A program made the position numbers and the translations under genes. The notes under the pieces were generated by a model. The model saw nothing but the letters and a program-made list of their open reading frames with translations. It was not told where the DNA came from and ran no database searches. 32,280 nt of DNA, taken from contig CAKMIA010000015.1 of assembly GCA_927353735.1 (NCBI GenBank), forward strand, positions 1-32,280, written 5' to 3'. Source of the stretch: an uncultured Veillonellaceae bacterium. Lineage in GTDB: Bacteria; Bacillota; Negativicutes; Veillonellales; Dialisteraceae. Of the stretch, positions 1 through 8,492 are shown one piece after another; the stretch's first letter is position 1, and each line of letters opens with the position of its first letter.

Positions 1-566
1 CAAAAGGAATGACTGGGGGCTCCCGCTCCCATGAGGGGGACTTCCGGCGGGGCCGCGAGATTGCCTGCCGCTTCCGCGCCGATGAATCCGCCGCCGATGA
101 CCGCCGCGGTGTGTACGGGATGGCTCTCCAGGTACTGCCGGATGGCAGCGGCGTCCACGGTGTCCTTCAGGGTGAATACGTGGGGGCTGCCGCAGCCGGG
201 AATGGGCGGGAGGATGGGCTCCGCGCCGGGAGAGAGGATGAGCGCGTCGTATGATTCTTCATAGACGCGGCCGCCGGTCTCACGGACGCGCACTTTTTTC
301 TCAGCCCGGAGGATGTCCGTCACCTCGGAATCGGTGCGCACGTCGATGCGGTGCTGAGCGCGGAAGCGCTCCGGCGTCATGAGGATGAGCGACGGCAGGT
401 CCGGAACGGTATCGGACAGGCTGTACGGAAGGGCGCAGCTGGAGTAGGAAATGTGGGGGCCCTTTTCAAAGAGGATGATCTCGGCGGTCTCGTCGAGCCG
501 GCGGAGGCGGGCCGCGGCGGACGCGCCTCCTGCGACGCCGCCCACGATGAGGATCTTTTTCGGCAT
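1..566 (-). CDS. FAD/NAD(P)-dependent oxidoreductase, CoA-disulfide reductase/NADH oxidase type (C-terminus outside window)
   Basis: The gene runs leftward off the window, so only about 188 N-terminal residues are visible. They hold a flavin-binding Rossmann start (KKILIVGGVAGGASAAARLR, residues 3-22). An active-site region SYSSCALPY follows, with Cys44 where CoA-disulfide reductases and NADH oxidases carry the redox cysteine. The second nucleotide-binding motif begins at GGGFIGAEAAGNL. Family members reduce CoA disulfide, polysulfide or O2 with NAD(P)H in the cytosol. The start is the ATG at 566, preceded by GGGGAG. It lies 13 bp after the stop of the C_GCAxxG protein, so the two are likely one operon. 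The last residues before the edge (after NL) do not look like the usual beta strand of the NADH domain; a frameshift or divergence cannot be judged from the fragment. The exact substrate is unknown. Confidence 0.85.
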   Translation of the reverse strand, partial: MPKKILIVGGVAGGASAAARLRRLDETAEIILFEKGPHISYSSCALPYSLSDTVPDLPSLILMTPERFRAQHRIDVRTDSEVTDILRAEKKVRVRETGGRVYEESYDALILSPGAEPILPPIPGCGSPHVFTLKDTVDAAAIRQYLESHPVHTAAVIGGGFIGAEAAGNLAAPPEVPLMGAGAPSHSF

Positions 567-579
567 GGCTCGTCTCCCC

Positions 580-1080
580 TCAGTCGCGGAGCGCCATTTC
601 CGTGGCGATGCGGGCGCAGGTCATGACGATCTTCTTGCAGTTGCGCTTGCGTTCCGGAGAATTGTGATCGGCATAGGGCGCGCAGAGGTCGCGGCAGTCG
701 AGGGAGCCGATCGCTCCGAGAACGGCGCGGACGTAGGCGGCATGCCGGGGATAGATGCCGGTCTCCGGATGGTAGAGCTCGTCGATCCGTTCTTCCATTG
801 TTGCTTTGGCATAGGGGTCGCGCCGGCCGTGCATGGAGGAAATGACGAGCATCCCCGCATTGACGGCGCCGCAGAGATGACCTGTGCCGCCCATGCCGCC
901 GCCCATGCCTGAAACGAGGGCGACGGTCTCCGGCGGATAGTCCGTCAGGCCCAGTTCAAGGAATCCTTTCAGCACGCATTCGCTGCAGTTCAGTCCGTGG
1001 CGGAAATGTTCGCCTGCATTGGCTGCCGCTTTTTCCGCGAGGGCGGCCCGTTCTTCGGGTGTGTAATGTTTTTTCTCCAT
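580..1080 (-). CDS. C_GCAxxG_C_C family putative redox-active protein
   Basis: A 166-residue soluble protein with the cysteine pattern of the C_GCAxxG_C_C family (PF09719). An N-terminal NCSECV motif is followed by a glycine-rich stretch ending GTGHLCGAVNAG, then a C-terminal set of cysteines (DCRDLC, RNCKK, MTCAR). The family is thought to be redox-active and is common in anaerobes, but its reaction is not established. I start it at the ATG at 1080, because AGAAGGTG sits 5-6 bases upstream; an in-frame GTG at 1089 overlaps that Shine-Dalgarno sequence. A TATAAT box lies about 45 bp upstream. The gene is directly followed by a flavoprotein oxidoreductase, which could be its electron partner. 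That pairing is inference from adjacency. Confidence 0.88.
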   Translation of the reverse strand: MEKKHYTPEERAALAEKAAANAGEHFRHGLNCSECVLKGFLELGLTDYPPETVALVSGMGGGMGGTGHLCGAVNAGMLVISSMHGRRDPYAKATMEERIDELYHPETGIYPRHAAYVRAVLGAIGSLDCRDLCAPYADHNSPERKRNCKKIVMTCARIATEMALRD

Positions 1081-1124
1081 GGGGAGCACCTTCTTTCATG
1101 GTACAAATGTTTTAACCTTCTTAT

Positions 1125-1130
1125 ATTATA
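1125..1130 (-). promoter_or_regulatory. -10 box for the C_GCAxxG/oxidoreductase operon
   Basis: On the minus strand this reads TATAAT, a perfect -10, inside an AT-rich tract. No convincing -35 is seen at 17 bp (TGCCCA). It would start a transcript about 40 nt before the ATG at 1080. Confidence 0.5.
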
Positions 1131-1155
1131 TCGTATGGCCTTCCGCGTGGGCACG

Positions 1156-1184
1156 AAAAAAAGGCCCTCCGGAGAGAGCCTTTT
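1156..1184 (-). terminator. Intrinsic terminator upstream of the C_GCAxxG gene
   Basis: On the minus strand, arms AAAAGGCTCTC and GAGGGCCTTTT (one G-U pair) close a TCCG loop and run into seven T. No protein gene lies upstream on this strand, so it must end a short RNA or act as an attenuator in the leader of the redox operon. Confidence 0.75.
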
Positions 1185-1287
1185 ATAGAGGACGGATTTC
1201 TGCTCAAATTCATCCCCGATGCGCGGAGCGCAGGAAAGCAATGAAAAAGGAACACTGTAAATGGATGGATGCAGAAATGATTCTTAT
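1156..1287 (-). ncRNA. Candidate structured small RNA or attenuated leader
   Basis: On the minus strand a promoter (TTGACA, 17 bp, TACTAT) would start RNA near 1287, and an intrinsic terminator stops it at 1156, giving about 130 nt. The RNA has a perfect 8-bp closing helix (positions 1271-1278 with 1196-1203, ATTTCTGC/GCAGAAAT). An inner hairpin TGCGC-TCC-GCGCA sits at 1232-1220, and a possible CATCC/GGATG helix lies between. No convincing open reading frame with a ribosome site lies inside. It does not match any riboswitch or housekeeping RNA I recognise. It may be a trans-acting sRNA or a ligand-sensing leader of the downstream redox genes. Confidence 0.4.
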
Positions 1288-1293
1288 GTCTAT

Positions 1294-1322
1294 ATAGTAG
1301 ACTATACAGAACGAATTGTCAA
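1294..1322 (-). promoter_or_regulatory. Promoter with dyad-symmetric operator
   Basis: Minus-strand TTGACA (1322-1317), 17-bp spacer, TACTAT (1299-1294). The -10 overlaps an inverted repeat, TATAGT-AG-ACTATA at 1293-1306 on the plus strand, suggesting repressor or activator control. It is the only promoter seen for the candidate small RNA. Confidence 0.5.
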
Positions 1323-1379
1323 ATAAACAAATGAGAATAAATTGACATATGGACGGGGCCGGGAGCGCCGCGCCATGTC

Positions 1380-1408
1380 TTGACGGGGGCAGGGGCCTTC
1401 CCTATAAT
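1380..1408 (+). promoter_or_regulatory. tRNA-Leu promoter
   Basis: TTGACG at 1380-1385, 17-bp spacer, perfect TATAAT at 1403-1408, placing the start of transcription only a few bases before the mature tRNA 5' end. Confidence 0.85.
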
Positions 1409-1418
1409 GGGAAGGCAG

Positions 1419-1503
1419 GCGAACGTGGCGGAATGGCAGACGCGCCAGATTTAGGCTCTGGTACTGAAAACGTGTGGGGGTTCAAGTCCCCCCGTTCGCA
1501 CCA
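1419..1503 (+). tRNA. tRNA-Leu (anticodon TAG)
   Basis: An 85-nt tRNA with acceptor arm GCGAACG/CGTTCGC, discriminator A and encoded CCA. The anticodon stem CCAGA/TCTGG holds loop TTTAGGC, so the anticodon is TAG at 1452-1454, reading CUN leucine codons. The long variable region typical of leucine tRNAs is present, and the T arm GGGGG-TTCAAGT-CCCCC is perfect. It has its own promoter and is followed by an intrinsic terminator, so it is a single-gene unit. Confidence 0.97.
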
Positions 1504-1524
1504 ATTTCATACACAGCTGACGAA

Positions 1525-1558
1525 GGCGGTCCTTTTGACGGGACCGCTGTCTTTTTTT
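1525..1558 (+). terminator. Intrinsic terminator of tRNA-Leu
   Basis: Arms GCGGTCC and GGACCGC around a TTTTGACG loop, followed within three bases by a run of seven T. Confidence 0.85.
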
Positions 1559-1564
1559 CGCCAA

Positions 1565-1623
1565 AAGTGTACTATTTTACGGGGGTTTCGCCTATTGAAT
1601 TTGACCGCATGGCTCTGTAAAAT
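1565..1623 (+). promoter_or_regulatory. pyc promoter with upstream AAGTGTACTATTT box
   Basis: TTGAAT at 1595-1600, 17-bp spacer, TAAAAT at 1618-1623, giving a leader of about 95 nt before pyc. Just upstream, 1565-1577 reads AAGTGTACTATTT. The same 13 bases occur at 23712-23724 before the alcohol dehydrogenase gene, so this may be a shared operator. I see no riboswitch in the leader. Confidence 0.5.
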
Positions 1624-1725
1624 AGAAATGTATCACTATATCATTTGTGTTATCTGATCATTCACTTTGCTTATATCAATCATCTCGTTTGATGTACGGT
1701 TGGTGATGGGATAAGGAGGAGAAGT

Positions 1726-4700
1726 ATGAGAACGATCCATAAAGTCCTGGTCGCAAACCGAGGAGAAATTGCCATTCGCGTATTCCGCGCATGCAGTGAA
1801 CTCGGCATTCGCACCGTGGCTATTTATTCGAAAGAGGATATTCTGTCTCTGCACCGCAACCGCGCAGACGAAGCATATCTGGTAGGCGAGGGCAAAAAGC
1901 CTGTCGACGCCTATCTGGATATCGAGGATATCATCCGCATCGCCAAGGAACATGATGTGGACGCCATCCATCCGGGGTACGGTTTCCTCGCGGAAAATGC
2001 AGAATTTGCAAAACGCTGCGAAGAAGAGGGCATCATTTTCATCGGCCCGAAGGTGGAACATCTGGTGATGTTCGGCGACAAGGTCAATGCCCGTATCCAG
2101 GCAGAAAAAGCAGGCATCCCGATGATCCCCGGCACGAAGGGTGCGGTCAAGAGTTTTGAAGAAGTCAGGGAATTCGTGGAAGAATACGGCTTCCCGATCA
2201 TGATCAAGGCGGTCAACGGCGGCGGCGGACGCGGCATGAGAAACGTAGATCGCATGGAAGATCTGGAGGACGCGTACAACCGCGCGAAATCCGAAGCGAA
2301 GATGGCTTTCGGCGACGAAGATGTGTATGTGGAAAAATGCATCATGAACCCGAAGCACATCGAAGTGCAGGTCATCGGCGACGAGCACGGCCATATCGTT
2401 CATCTCTTTGAACGTGACTGCTCCATCCAGCGCCGTCATCAGAAGGTCATCGAAATGGCTCCGGCGTGGTCTCTGCCGGTCTCCCTCCGCAAGGAGATCT
2501 GCGACGCCGCAGTCAAACTGATGAAGAACGTCAACTACGTCAATGCAGGGACGTGCGAATTCCTCGTTGACCAGGACGAGAAGCATTTCTATTTCATCGA
2601 AGTCAACCCCCGTGTACAGGTAGAACACACCGTCACGGAGCTCATCACCGATATCGATATCGTGAAGAGCCAGATCCTCATTGCCGAGGGGTATTCTCTG
2701 GAAGACGCCATGATCGGCATTGGCAAGCAGGAGGACATCACCCATCACGGCATGGCCATCCAGTGCCGTATCACCACGGAAGATCCGCAGAACCAGTTCA
2801 TGCCTGATACGGGCAAGATCATCGCCTACCGCAGCGGCGGCGGCCCCGGCATCCGTCTCGATGCGGGCACGGCCTACACCGGCGCGATCATCACCCCGTA
2901 CTATGACTCCCTGCTGGTAAAGGTCACCGCCTATGCGCGCACGCCTATCGACGCGATCGGCCGTATGGAGCGCTGCCTGAACGAATTCCGCATCAGCGGC
3001 GTCAAGACGAATATCTATTTCCTGCAGAATATGCTGAACACGAAGGATTTCCAGGAAGGCCTGTGCGATGTCAACTACATCGACAGACATCCGGAACTCC
3101 TCGTCGATCCCCATGCCGTGAGCGACCGCGGCACGCGCCTCCTCGACTATGTAGGGGACATCACGGTCAACGGCTATGCCGGCGCCGGCCATCAGGACAA
3201 GCCGGACTTCGCTCCGCTTCCGGTGCTGGATGCGTCCGGTGAAGAGGCCCCGAGAGGCACGAAGCAGCTCCTCGACGAAATGGGCCCGGAAAAATTCGCC
3301 AAATGGGTGCAGGATCAGAAAGAGATCCTCTTCATGGATACGACGTACCGCGATGCGCACCAGTCTCTGCTGGCGACCCGCGTCCGCACCCACGACATCA
3401 TGAATGCGATCCACTACACCGCTGTCCATGTACCGCAGCTCTTCTCCTTCGAGAACTGGGGCGGCGCGACCTTCGACGTGGCGTACCGTTTCCTCGATGA
3501 ATCCCCGTGGGATCGTCTCCGCCAGATGCGTGCAGCCGCTCCGAACATCCTCTTCCAGATGCTCACCCGCGGCGCCAACGCAGTAGGCTATGAAAACTAT
3601 CCGGAAAATGTGGTGCGCAACTTCATCGACCGCGCAGCAACGAACGGCATCGACGTATTCCGTATCTTCGACTGCCTGAACCAGCTGAGCCACATGACGG
3701 TCACCATCGACGAGGTCCGCAAAAACAACAAGCTGGCGGAAGTCGCTCTGTGCTACACCGGCGACATCCTCGACCCGAAGCGCCAGAAATACAACCTGAA
3801 ATATTACACCGACATGGCGAAGGAGCTGGAAAAAGCCGGCGCCAACATCATCGCCATCAAGGATATGTCCGGCATCCTGAAGCCGGAAGCGGCAAGCGTC
3901 CTCGTATCCGCTCTGAAGGATGCAGTAGACCTGCCGATCCATCTGCACAGCCACGAAGGCAGCGGCGTCATGCTCTACAGCTACGCCAAGGCCATCGACG
4001 CCGGCGTGGATATCGTGGACGTGGCCACCAGCGCTCTGGCGAACGGCACGAGCCAGCCGTCCATGCAGTCCATGTACTATGCGCTGCAGAACAATCCCCG
4101 CCAGCCGAAGCTCGACATCGACGCTCTGGAAGCGATCGACCGCTACTGGGCAGCGGTCCGTCCGTACTATGCGGGCGTAGACAGCAAGATGACCAGCCCG
4201 AACACCACCGTCTACATGCATGAAATGCCCGGCGGACAGTTCTCCAACCTGCGCCAGCAGGCGACGGCCGTGGGCCTGGGCGACAAGTGGCTCGACGTAT
4301 GCCGCATGTACGCGAAGGTCAATATGATGTTCGGCGACATCATCAAGGTCACCCCGTCCTCCAAGGTCGTGGGCGATATGGCGCTCTTCATGGTGCAGAA
4401 CAACCTCACTGAGGAAGACATCTACGCCAAGGGCGACACCCTCGATTTCCCGAAATCCGTAGTGGGCTTCTTCAAGGGCAATCTGGGCACGCCGTACGGC
4501 GGATTCCCGGAAAAGCTGCAGCAGATCATCCTCCGCGGCGAAAAGCCGATGGAAGAATCCACGCCGCCGGATGTGGACTTCGAGGCCGTAAAGGCGGAAA
4601 TGAAGGAGAAGCATCTCCCCGTGGACGACGACTCCGTTTCCTCCTACCTCATCTATCCGAAGGTATTCAGCGACTATGACGCACGGTACAAGCTGTACGG

Positions 4701-5154
4701 CGATCTGTCCGTCCTCGATACGCCTACCTTCTTCTTCGGCATGAAGCCCGGCGAAGAGATCCGCGTATACATCGAACAGGGCAAGATGCTCCTCATCAAG
4801 CTGGACGACGTGACGAAGCCCGACGAAAACGGCGACCGTCTCATCCGCTTCGAGCTGAACGGCATGCCTCGTGAGATCAAGGTCCATGACAAGCACATCG
4901 CCACCGCCAATATCGAAGTGCGCAAGGCTGACAAGGATGTCCTCGGCGAAGTGGGCGCGACCCTCTCCGGCTCCGTGGTGAAGGTCCTCGTCGAAAAAGG
5001 CCAGCACGTGAAGAAGGGCGAACCGATCATCGTCACCGAAGCGATGAAGATGGAAACGAACATCACCGCTCCGAAGGACGGCATCGTCAGCGAGATCGTA
5101 GCCAAGGCCGGCGCACGGATCTCCTCCGGCGACCTCCTGCTCGTTATCGAATAA
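1726..5154 (+). CDS. pyc: Pyruvate carboxylase
   Basis: A complete 1,142-residue single-chain enzyme of normal family length. It carboxylates pyruvate to oxaloacetate with ATP and bicarbonate in the cytosol, feeding succinate/propionate-type fermentation or biosynthesis. The biotin carboxylase domain (about 1-450) opens with KVLVANRGEIAIRVFRACS and has the ATP-grasp loop KAVNGGGGRGMR (161-172). The carboxyltransferase domain (about 530-800) has DTTYRDAHQS from Asp538, the Lys712 expected to be carbamylated (AIKDMSG) and a metal-binding HSH. The C-terminal biotinyl domain has EAMKMET with the biotin lysine at 1108. The motif after the histidines reads HSHEGSG rather than the common HTHDTSG/A, a small departure next to the metal site. 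The ATG follows AAGGAGGAGAAGT. Codon use is biased as in highly expressed genes. Confidence 0.98.
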   Translation: MRTIHKVLVANRGEIAIRVFRACSELGIRTVAIYSKEDILSLHRNRADEAYLVGEGKKPVDAYLDIEDIIRIAKEHDVDAIHPGYGFLAENAEFAKRCEEEGIIFIGPKVEHLVMFGDKVNARIQAEKAGIPMIPGTKGAVKSFEEVREFVEEYGFPIMIKAVNGGGGRGMRNVDRMEDLEDAYNRAKSEAKMAFGDEDVYVEKCIMNPKHIEVQVIGDEHGHIVHLFERDCSIQRRHQKVIEMAPAWSLPVSLRKEICDAAVKLMKNVNYVNAGTCEFLVDQDEKHFYFIEVNPRVQVEHTVTELITDIDIVKSQILIAEGYSLEDAMIGIGKQEDITHHGMAIQCRITTEDPQNQFMPDTGKIIAYRSGGGPGIRLDAGTAYTGAIITPYYDSLLVKVTAYARTPIDAIGRMERCLNEFRISGVKTNIYFLQNMLNTKDFQEGLCDVNYIDRHPELLVDPHAVSDRGTRLLDYVGDITVNGYAGAGHQDKPDFAPLPVLDASGEEAPRGTKQLLDEMGPEKFAKWVQDQKEILFMDTTYRDAHQSLLATRVRTHDIMNAIHYTAVHVPQLFSFENWGGATFDVAYRFLDESPWDRLRQMRAAAPNILFQMLTRGANAVGYENYPENVVRNFIDRAATNGIDVFRIFDCLNQLSHMTVTIDEVRKNNKLAEVALCYTGDILDPKRQKYNLKYYTDMAKELEKAGANIIAIKDMSGILKPEAASVLVSALKDAVDLPIHLHSHEGSGVMLYSYAKAIDAGVDIVDVATSALANGTSQPSMQSMYYALQNNPRQPKLDIDALEAIDRYWAAVRPYYAGVDSKMTSPNTTVYMHEMPGGQFSNLRQQATAVGLGDKWLDVCRMYAKVNMMFGDIIKVTPSSKVVGDMALFMVQNNLTEEDIYAKGDTLDFPKSVVGFFKGNLGTPYGGFPEKLQQIILRGEKPMEESTPPDVDFEAVKAEMKEKHLPVDDDSVSSYLIYPKVFSDYDARYKLYGDLSVLDTPTFFFGMKPGEEIRVYIEQGKMLLIKLDDVTKPDENGDRLIRFELNGMPREIKVHDKHIATANIEVRKADKDVLGEVGATLSGSVVKVLVEKGQHVKKGEPIIVTEAMKMETNITAPKDGIVSEIVAKAGARISSGDLLLVIE

Positions 5155-5169
5155 TTTACAGCATTTCAG

Positions 5170-5208
5170 AAAACGCCTCCGGGGCTCCGGCCCTGCGGGG
5201 CGTTTTTT
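5170..5208 (+). terminator. Intrinsic terminator after pyc
   Basis: Arms AAAACGCC and GGGGCGTTTT enclose a smaller GC-rich hairpin and run into TTTTTT. Confidence 0.85.
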
Positions 5209-5280
5209 GCGTGCTTTTTTCAGTCAGTACCGGCCTTTTCGCGCGGAACCGGGGAGGGTGCGGCGAATGACATGATGCGA

Positions 5281-5286
5281 TATAAT
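5281..5286 (+). promoter_or_regulatory. -10 box of the recQ-thyA-folA operon
   Basis: Perfect TATAAT about 35 bp before the recQ start. No good -35 is present at 17 bp, so the promoter is weak or depends on other contacts. This 167-bp gap otherwise holds only the pyc terminator. Confidence 0.5.
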
Positions 5287-5321
5287 ATAAACTGAGTTTT
5301 TATCGGAAAAGGAGGGAGAGC

Positions 5322-7673
5322 ATGGAGCCGGCGGATATCCTGAAGAAATATTTCGGCTACGACAGCTTCCGCCCGGTGCAGGAGGAGGTCATCCGCACGA
5401 TCCTGTCGGGACAGGACGTGCTGGCTATCATGCCCACCGGCGCGGGGAAATCGGTGTGCTTCCAGGTGCCGGCGCTGGCCCTGCCCGCCGGGACGGTGGT
5501 CATCTCGCCGCTCATCTCCCTCATGAAGGATCAGGTGGAGGCTCTCGCCGGCGAGGGCGTGCCTGCGTCCTACGTGAACAGCACGGTGCCGCCGGCGGAG
5601 TCCATCCAGCGTCTGCGCGACCTCTACAGGGGGCGGCTGAAGCTGCTCTACATGGCGCCGGAAAAATTAGAGCCGTCCTATTTCACGGAATGCCTGCGTC
5701 AGGTGCCGCTCTCCCTTTTCGTGGTGGACGAGGCACACTGCGTGTCCCAGTGGGGGCATGACTTCCGCCCGAGCTACCGCCGCATCGACGATTTCATCCG
5801 CACCCTGCCCCGGCGGCCCGTGGTGGCGGCCTTCACCGCGACGGCCACGCCCGTGGTGGAGGAGGACATGAAGCAGAGTCTGGGTCTCGGGAGTGCGCGG
5901 ATCTTCCGCACCGGGCTGGACCGGCCGAATCTGTCCTTCCGGGTGGTGCGCGGCGCGGACAAGAAGGAATTCATCCGGAAATACGTGGCGGCTCATCCGG
6001 GGGAAAGCGGCATCGTGTACTGCGCCACCCGGAAAGCGGTGGACGAGGTGTACCAGTTCCTCCGGGACGCGGGCTTCCGCGCCGGACGATACCATGCGGG
6101 GCTGACCGACGAGGAGCGGCAGGCCGCGCAGGAGGATTTCTCCTACGACCGGACGCCGGTCATGGCGGCGACGAATGCTTTCGGCATGGGCATCGACAAG
6201 AGCAACGTGCGCTATGTGCTGCACTACCAGATGCCGAAGAGCCTCGAGGCCTATTATCAGGAAGCGGGCCGGGCCGGGCGCGACGGCGCGGCGGCGGAAT
6301 GCATCCTTCTCTACAGCGGGCAGGATGCGGCCATCCAGCGCTTCCTCATCGAGCGGAGCGCCCGGGACAGCGATAAGACGCCCCTCGACTATGAGCGCCT
6401 CTCCCGCATGGAGGACTACTGCCGCACCACGGGATGCCTCCGCAATTACATCCTCCGGTACTTCGGGGAACAGCCGAAGGAGGGCTGCGGCCACTGCGGC
6501 AACTGCGACGCCGCCCGGAGCCGGGTGCGCGTCACCGACGAGGCATCACTGGTATTCCGCACCGTGGAGGCCACGGGAGAAATGTTCGGCGCGTCGGTGA
6601 TCGCCAATATCCTCCGGGGCAGCCGGAGCGAGGCCATTCTGGCGCGGAAGCTCGACCGGTGCGCCACCTACGGCAAGCTCTCCCACCGGAAGGCGAAGGA
6701 CATCAAGAGCGCGCTGGACAGCTATGTCGCCGACGGCTGGCTTCTCCGGGAGGGCGGGGAATACCCGGTGCTGAAGCTGACCGACCGGGCGAAGGCGGTC
6801 ATCGCCGGCAAGGAAGAGGTATACGGCCTGCCCATCGGCGTGGCGAACCTGCTCGAGCAGGCCGCGGTGGACCGGATGCGCGGCGCCGGGGAGACCGTAC
6901 GGGGCGGCCTCTTCGAGAAGCTCCGGGAGCTGCGGCGGCAGATCGCCGCCGAGGAGCACGTGCCGCCCTTTGTCATTTTCTCCGATGCCACGCTGGAGGA
7001 TATGGCGGCAAAGAAGCCCCGGTCGCTGGCGGCCATGGGCGAGGTGCGCGGCGTGGGGGCGTTCAAGCTCCGGAAATACGGGGCGCGCTTCCTGGAGGCG
7101 GTGAGCGGCGTCCGGGAGACCGCGGCGCCCCTGCCGGAAAAGCCGCAGGAGACCAGGCCGGTCATCCCCGCAAGGGGCGCGAAAAAGCTGGTCGGTGCGG
7201 ACGTGAAGGAAGAATCGCTCCGCCTCGAGGAGACTCTGCGGCGTCTGAAGGACAAACAGCAGGCGCTCCTCCGGGACGGCCACGCCCGCCGGTGCCATCT
7301 TTTTTCAGAGAAGGTGCTCCGCGCCATCGCCGTGCGACGCCCCGCCACGGAGGAGGAAATGCTGGCCGTGCCCGGCGTGGGCCGGGCGAAATGGGAGCAC
7401 GTGGGCCAGTACCTGCTGCCCCTGCTCCGGCCGGCTCCGGAGGCGCGGGATACGGCGGCCGCCGGAGAGGATTCCTTCCTCCGCTACATGGACAGCGTGC
7501 GCTGCCGGATCGCCCGGAAGGCCGGGCTGACGCCGGAGGAGATCTGCTCCCGGCAGACGCTGGAAAAGCTCTCTGAGGGACGGAGCGCCCTCTCCGCGAT
7601 GGAGCCGGAAAAACGCATCCTTTACGGCCCTGCGCTGCTGCAGGCCGCGGAAATGTACAGAAAACTGCTTTGA
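5322..7673 (+). CDS. recQ: ATP-dependent DNA helicase RecQ
   Basis: A 783-residue 3'-5' DNA helicase of the RecQ family, acting in recombination and replication-fork repair. Walker A is MPTGAGKS (Lys43), the DEAH box is at 136-139 followed by [13 protein letters not shown], and motif VI reads [12 protein letters not shown]. The zinc site Cys372, Cys389, Cys392, Cys395 has exactly the spacing of E. coli RecQ. A winged-helix RQC region follows. The protein is longer than E. coli RecQ (about 610): after one HRDC-like domain (roughly 525-590) there is a second HRDC-like segment (roughly 630-700), then a helical tail to the end, a layout seen in some Firmicutes RecQ proteins. The start is the ATG after GGAGGGAGAGC. 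thyA follows 24 bp downstream, likely in the same transcript. Confidence 0.96.
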   Translation: MEPADILKKYFGYDSFRPVQEEVIRTILSGQDVLAIMPTGAGKSVCFQVPALALPAGTVVISPLISLMKDQVEALAGEGVPASYVNSTVPPAESIQRLRDLYRGRLKLLYMAPEKLEPSYFTECLRQVPLSLFVVDEAHCVSQWGHDFRPSYRRIDDFIRTLPRRPVVAAFTATATPVVEEDMKQSLGLGSARIFRTGLDRPNLSFRVVRGADKKEFIRKYVAAHPGESGIVYCATRKAVDEVYQFLRDAGFRAGRYHAGLTDEERQAAQEDFSYDRTPVMAATNAFGMGIDKSNVRYVLHYQMPKSLEAYYQEAGRAGRDGAAAECILLYSGQDAAIQRFLIERSARDSDKTPLDYERLSRMEDYCRTTGCLRNYILRYFGEQPKEGCGHCGNCDAARSRVRVTDEASLVFRTVEATGEMFGASVIANILRGSRSEAILARKLDRCATYGKLSHRKAKDIKSALDSYVADGWLLREGGEYPVLKLTDRAKAVIAGKEEVYGLPIGVANLLEQAAVDRMRGAGETVRGGLFEKLRELRRQIAAEEHVPPFVIFSDATLEDMAAKKPRSLAAMGEVRGVGAFKLRKYGARFLEAVSGVRETAAPLPEKPQETRPVIPARGAKKLVGADVKEESLRLEETLRRLKDKQQALLRDGHARRCHLFSEKVLRAIAVRRPATEEEMLAVPGVGRAKWEHVGQYLLPLLRPAPEARDTAAAGEDSFLRYMDSVRCRIARKAGLTPEEICSRQTLEKLSEGRSALSAMEPEKRILYGPALLQAAEMYRKLL

Positions 7674-7697
7674 TGTGATCAGGAGGACCCAATTGCC

Positions 7698-8492
7698 ATG
7701 AGCAGTGCAGATACTCAGTATTTACAGATCGTCCAGCGCATTCTCGATACGGGCGCGCTGGGCCAGAACCGGACGGGCATGCCCGCGTACAAGCTGCCCC
7801 ACCAGATCATGCAGTTCGATCTGGAGAAGGAATTTCCCATCCTGACCACCAAATTTGTGGCTTTCAAGACGGCGGTGAAGGAGATCCTCTGGATCTGGCA
7901 GAAGCAGTCCAATGACGTGCGCGTGCTCCAGCAGTGGAACTGCCACATCTGGGACGAGTGGCAGCGGCCGGACGGCACCATCGGCAAGGCCTACGGCTAT
8001 CAGCTTGCGAAATATCATCAGGTGGACAACCTGCTGAAGACCCTGAAGGAGGACCCGGAGAGCCGCCGCATGGTGGTCTCCCTGTGGAATGTGGAGGACC
8101 TGCCGGACATGGCGCTCCAGCCCTGCGCCTTCCTCACCATGTGGGACGTCTCCGCCGACGGCCGGCTGAACTGCATGCTCGTCCAGCGCTCCGGCGATAT
8201 GGGGCTCGGCGTGCCCTTCAACTTCACGCAGTACGCCGTGCTCATTTCCATGATCGCCCAGGTGTCCGGCCTGCGCCCGGGGCTTTTCACTCATGTCATC
8301 AATAATGCCCACATCTACGAGAATCACGTGGCGGCGCTCCGCACGCAGCTGGCGCGCCTGCCGGAGGCCTATCCGGCGCCGAAGCTCGTCCTGAATCCGG
8401 ATGTGAAGAATTTCTACGATTTCCAGCCCGAGGACATCCAGCTCGACAACTATCAGCACTTCGGGAAACTGGCCATGGAGGTATCCGTATGA
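7698..8492 (+). CDS. thyA: Thymidylate synthase (phi3T/Bacillus ThyA subfamily)
   Basis: A 264-residue enzyme converting dUMP to dTMP with methylenetetrahydrofolate. It resembles the B. subtilis/phage phi3T ThyA subfamily more than E. coli ThyA: the segments [26 protein letters not shown] and [10 protein letters not shown] match that branch. The catalytic cysteine is Cys143 in LQPCAFLT, where the E. coli type has PCH; the missing His is normal for this branch. The phosphate-binding RR pair is at 123-124. The ATG follows AGGAGGACCC. The stop overlaps the folA start by four bases (ATGA), so the two are translationally coupled. That is a sensible pairing because ThyA makes the dihydrofolate that DHFR reduces. 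Confidence 0.96.
   Translation: MSSADTQYLQIVQRILDTGALGQNRTGMPAYKLPHQIMQFDLEKEFPILTTKFVAFKTAVKEILWIWQKQSNDVRVLQQWNCHIWDEWQRPDGTIGKAYGYQLAKYHQVDNLLKTLKEDPESRRMVVSLWNVEDLPDMALQPCAFLTMWDVSADGRLNCMLVQRSGDMGLGVPFNFTQYAVLISMIAQVSGLRPGLFTHVINNAHIYENHVAALRTQLARLPEAYPAPKLVLNPDVKNFYDFQPEDIQLDNYQHFGKLAMEVSV

Noticed and set aside
1196..1280. SRP-type RNA on the plus strand (GCGCAGGAAAGCAATG)
   Set aside because: Slight resemblance to the SRP GGAAGCA region only; no matching apical loop pairing and no plus-strand promoter or terminator.
1636..5007. Open frame of 1,123 codons on the minus strand
   Set aside because: It is the antisense shadow of pyc. The pyc frame has all catalytic motifs and a ribosome site; the antisense frame arises from codon bias and matches no family.
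7698..8492. Loss of the catalytic PCH histidine in ThyA as a defect
   Set aside because: The phi3T/B. subtilis ThyA branch normally has PC followed by other residues, so the enzyme looks intact.
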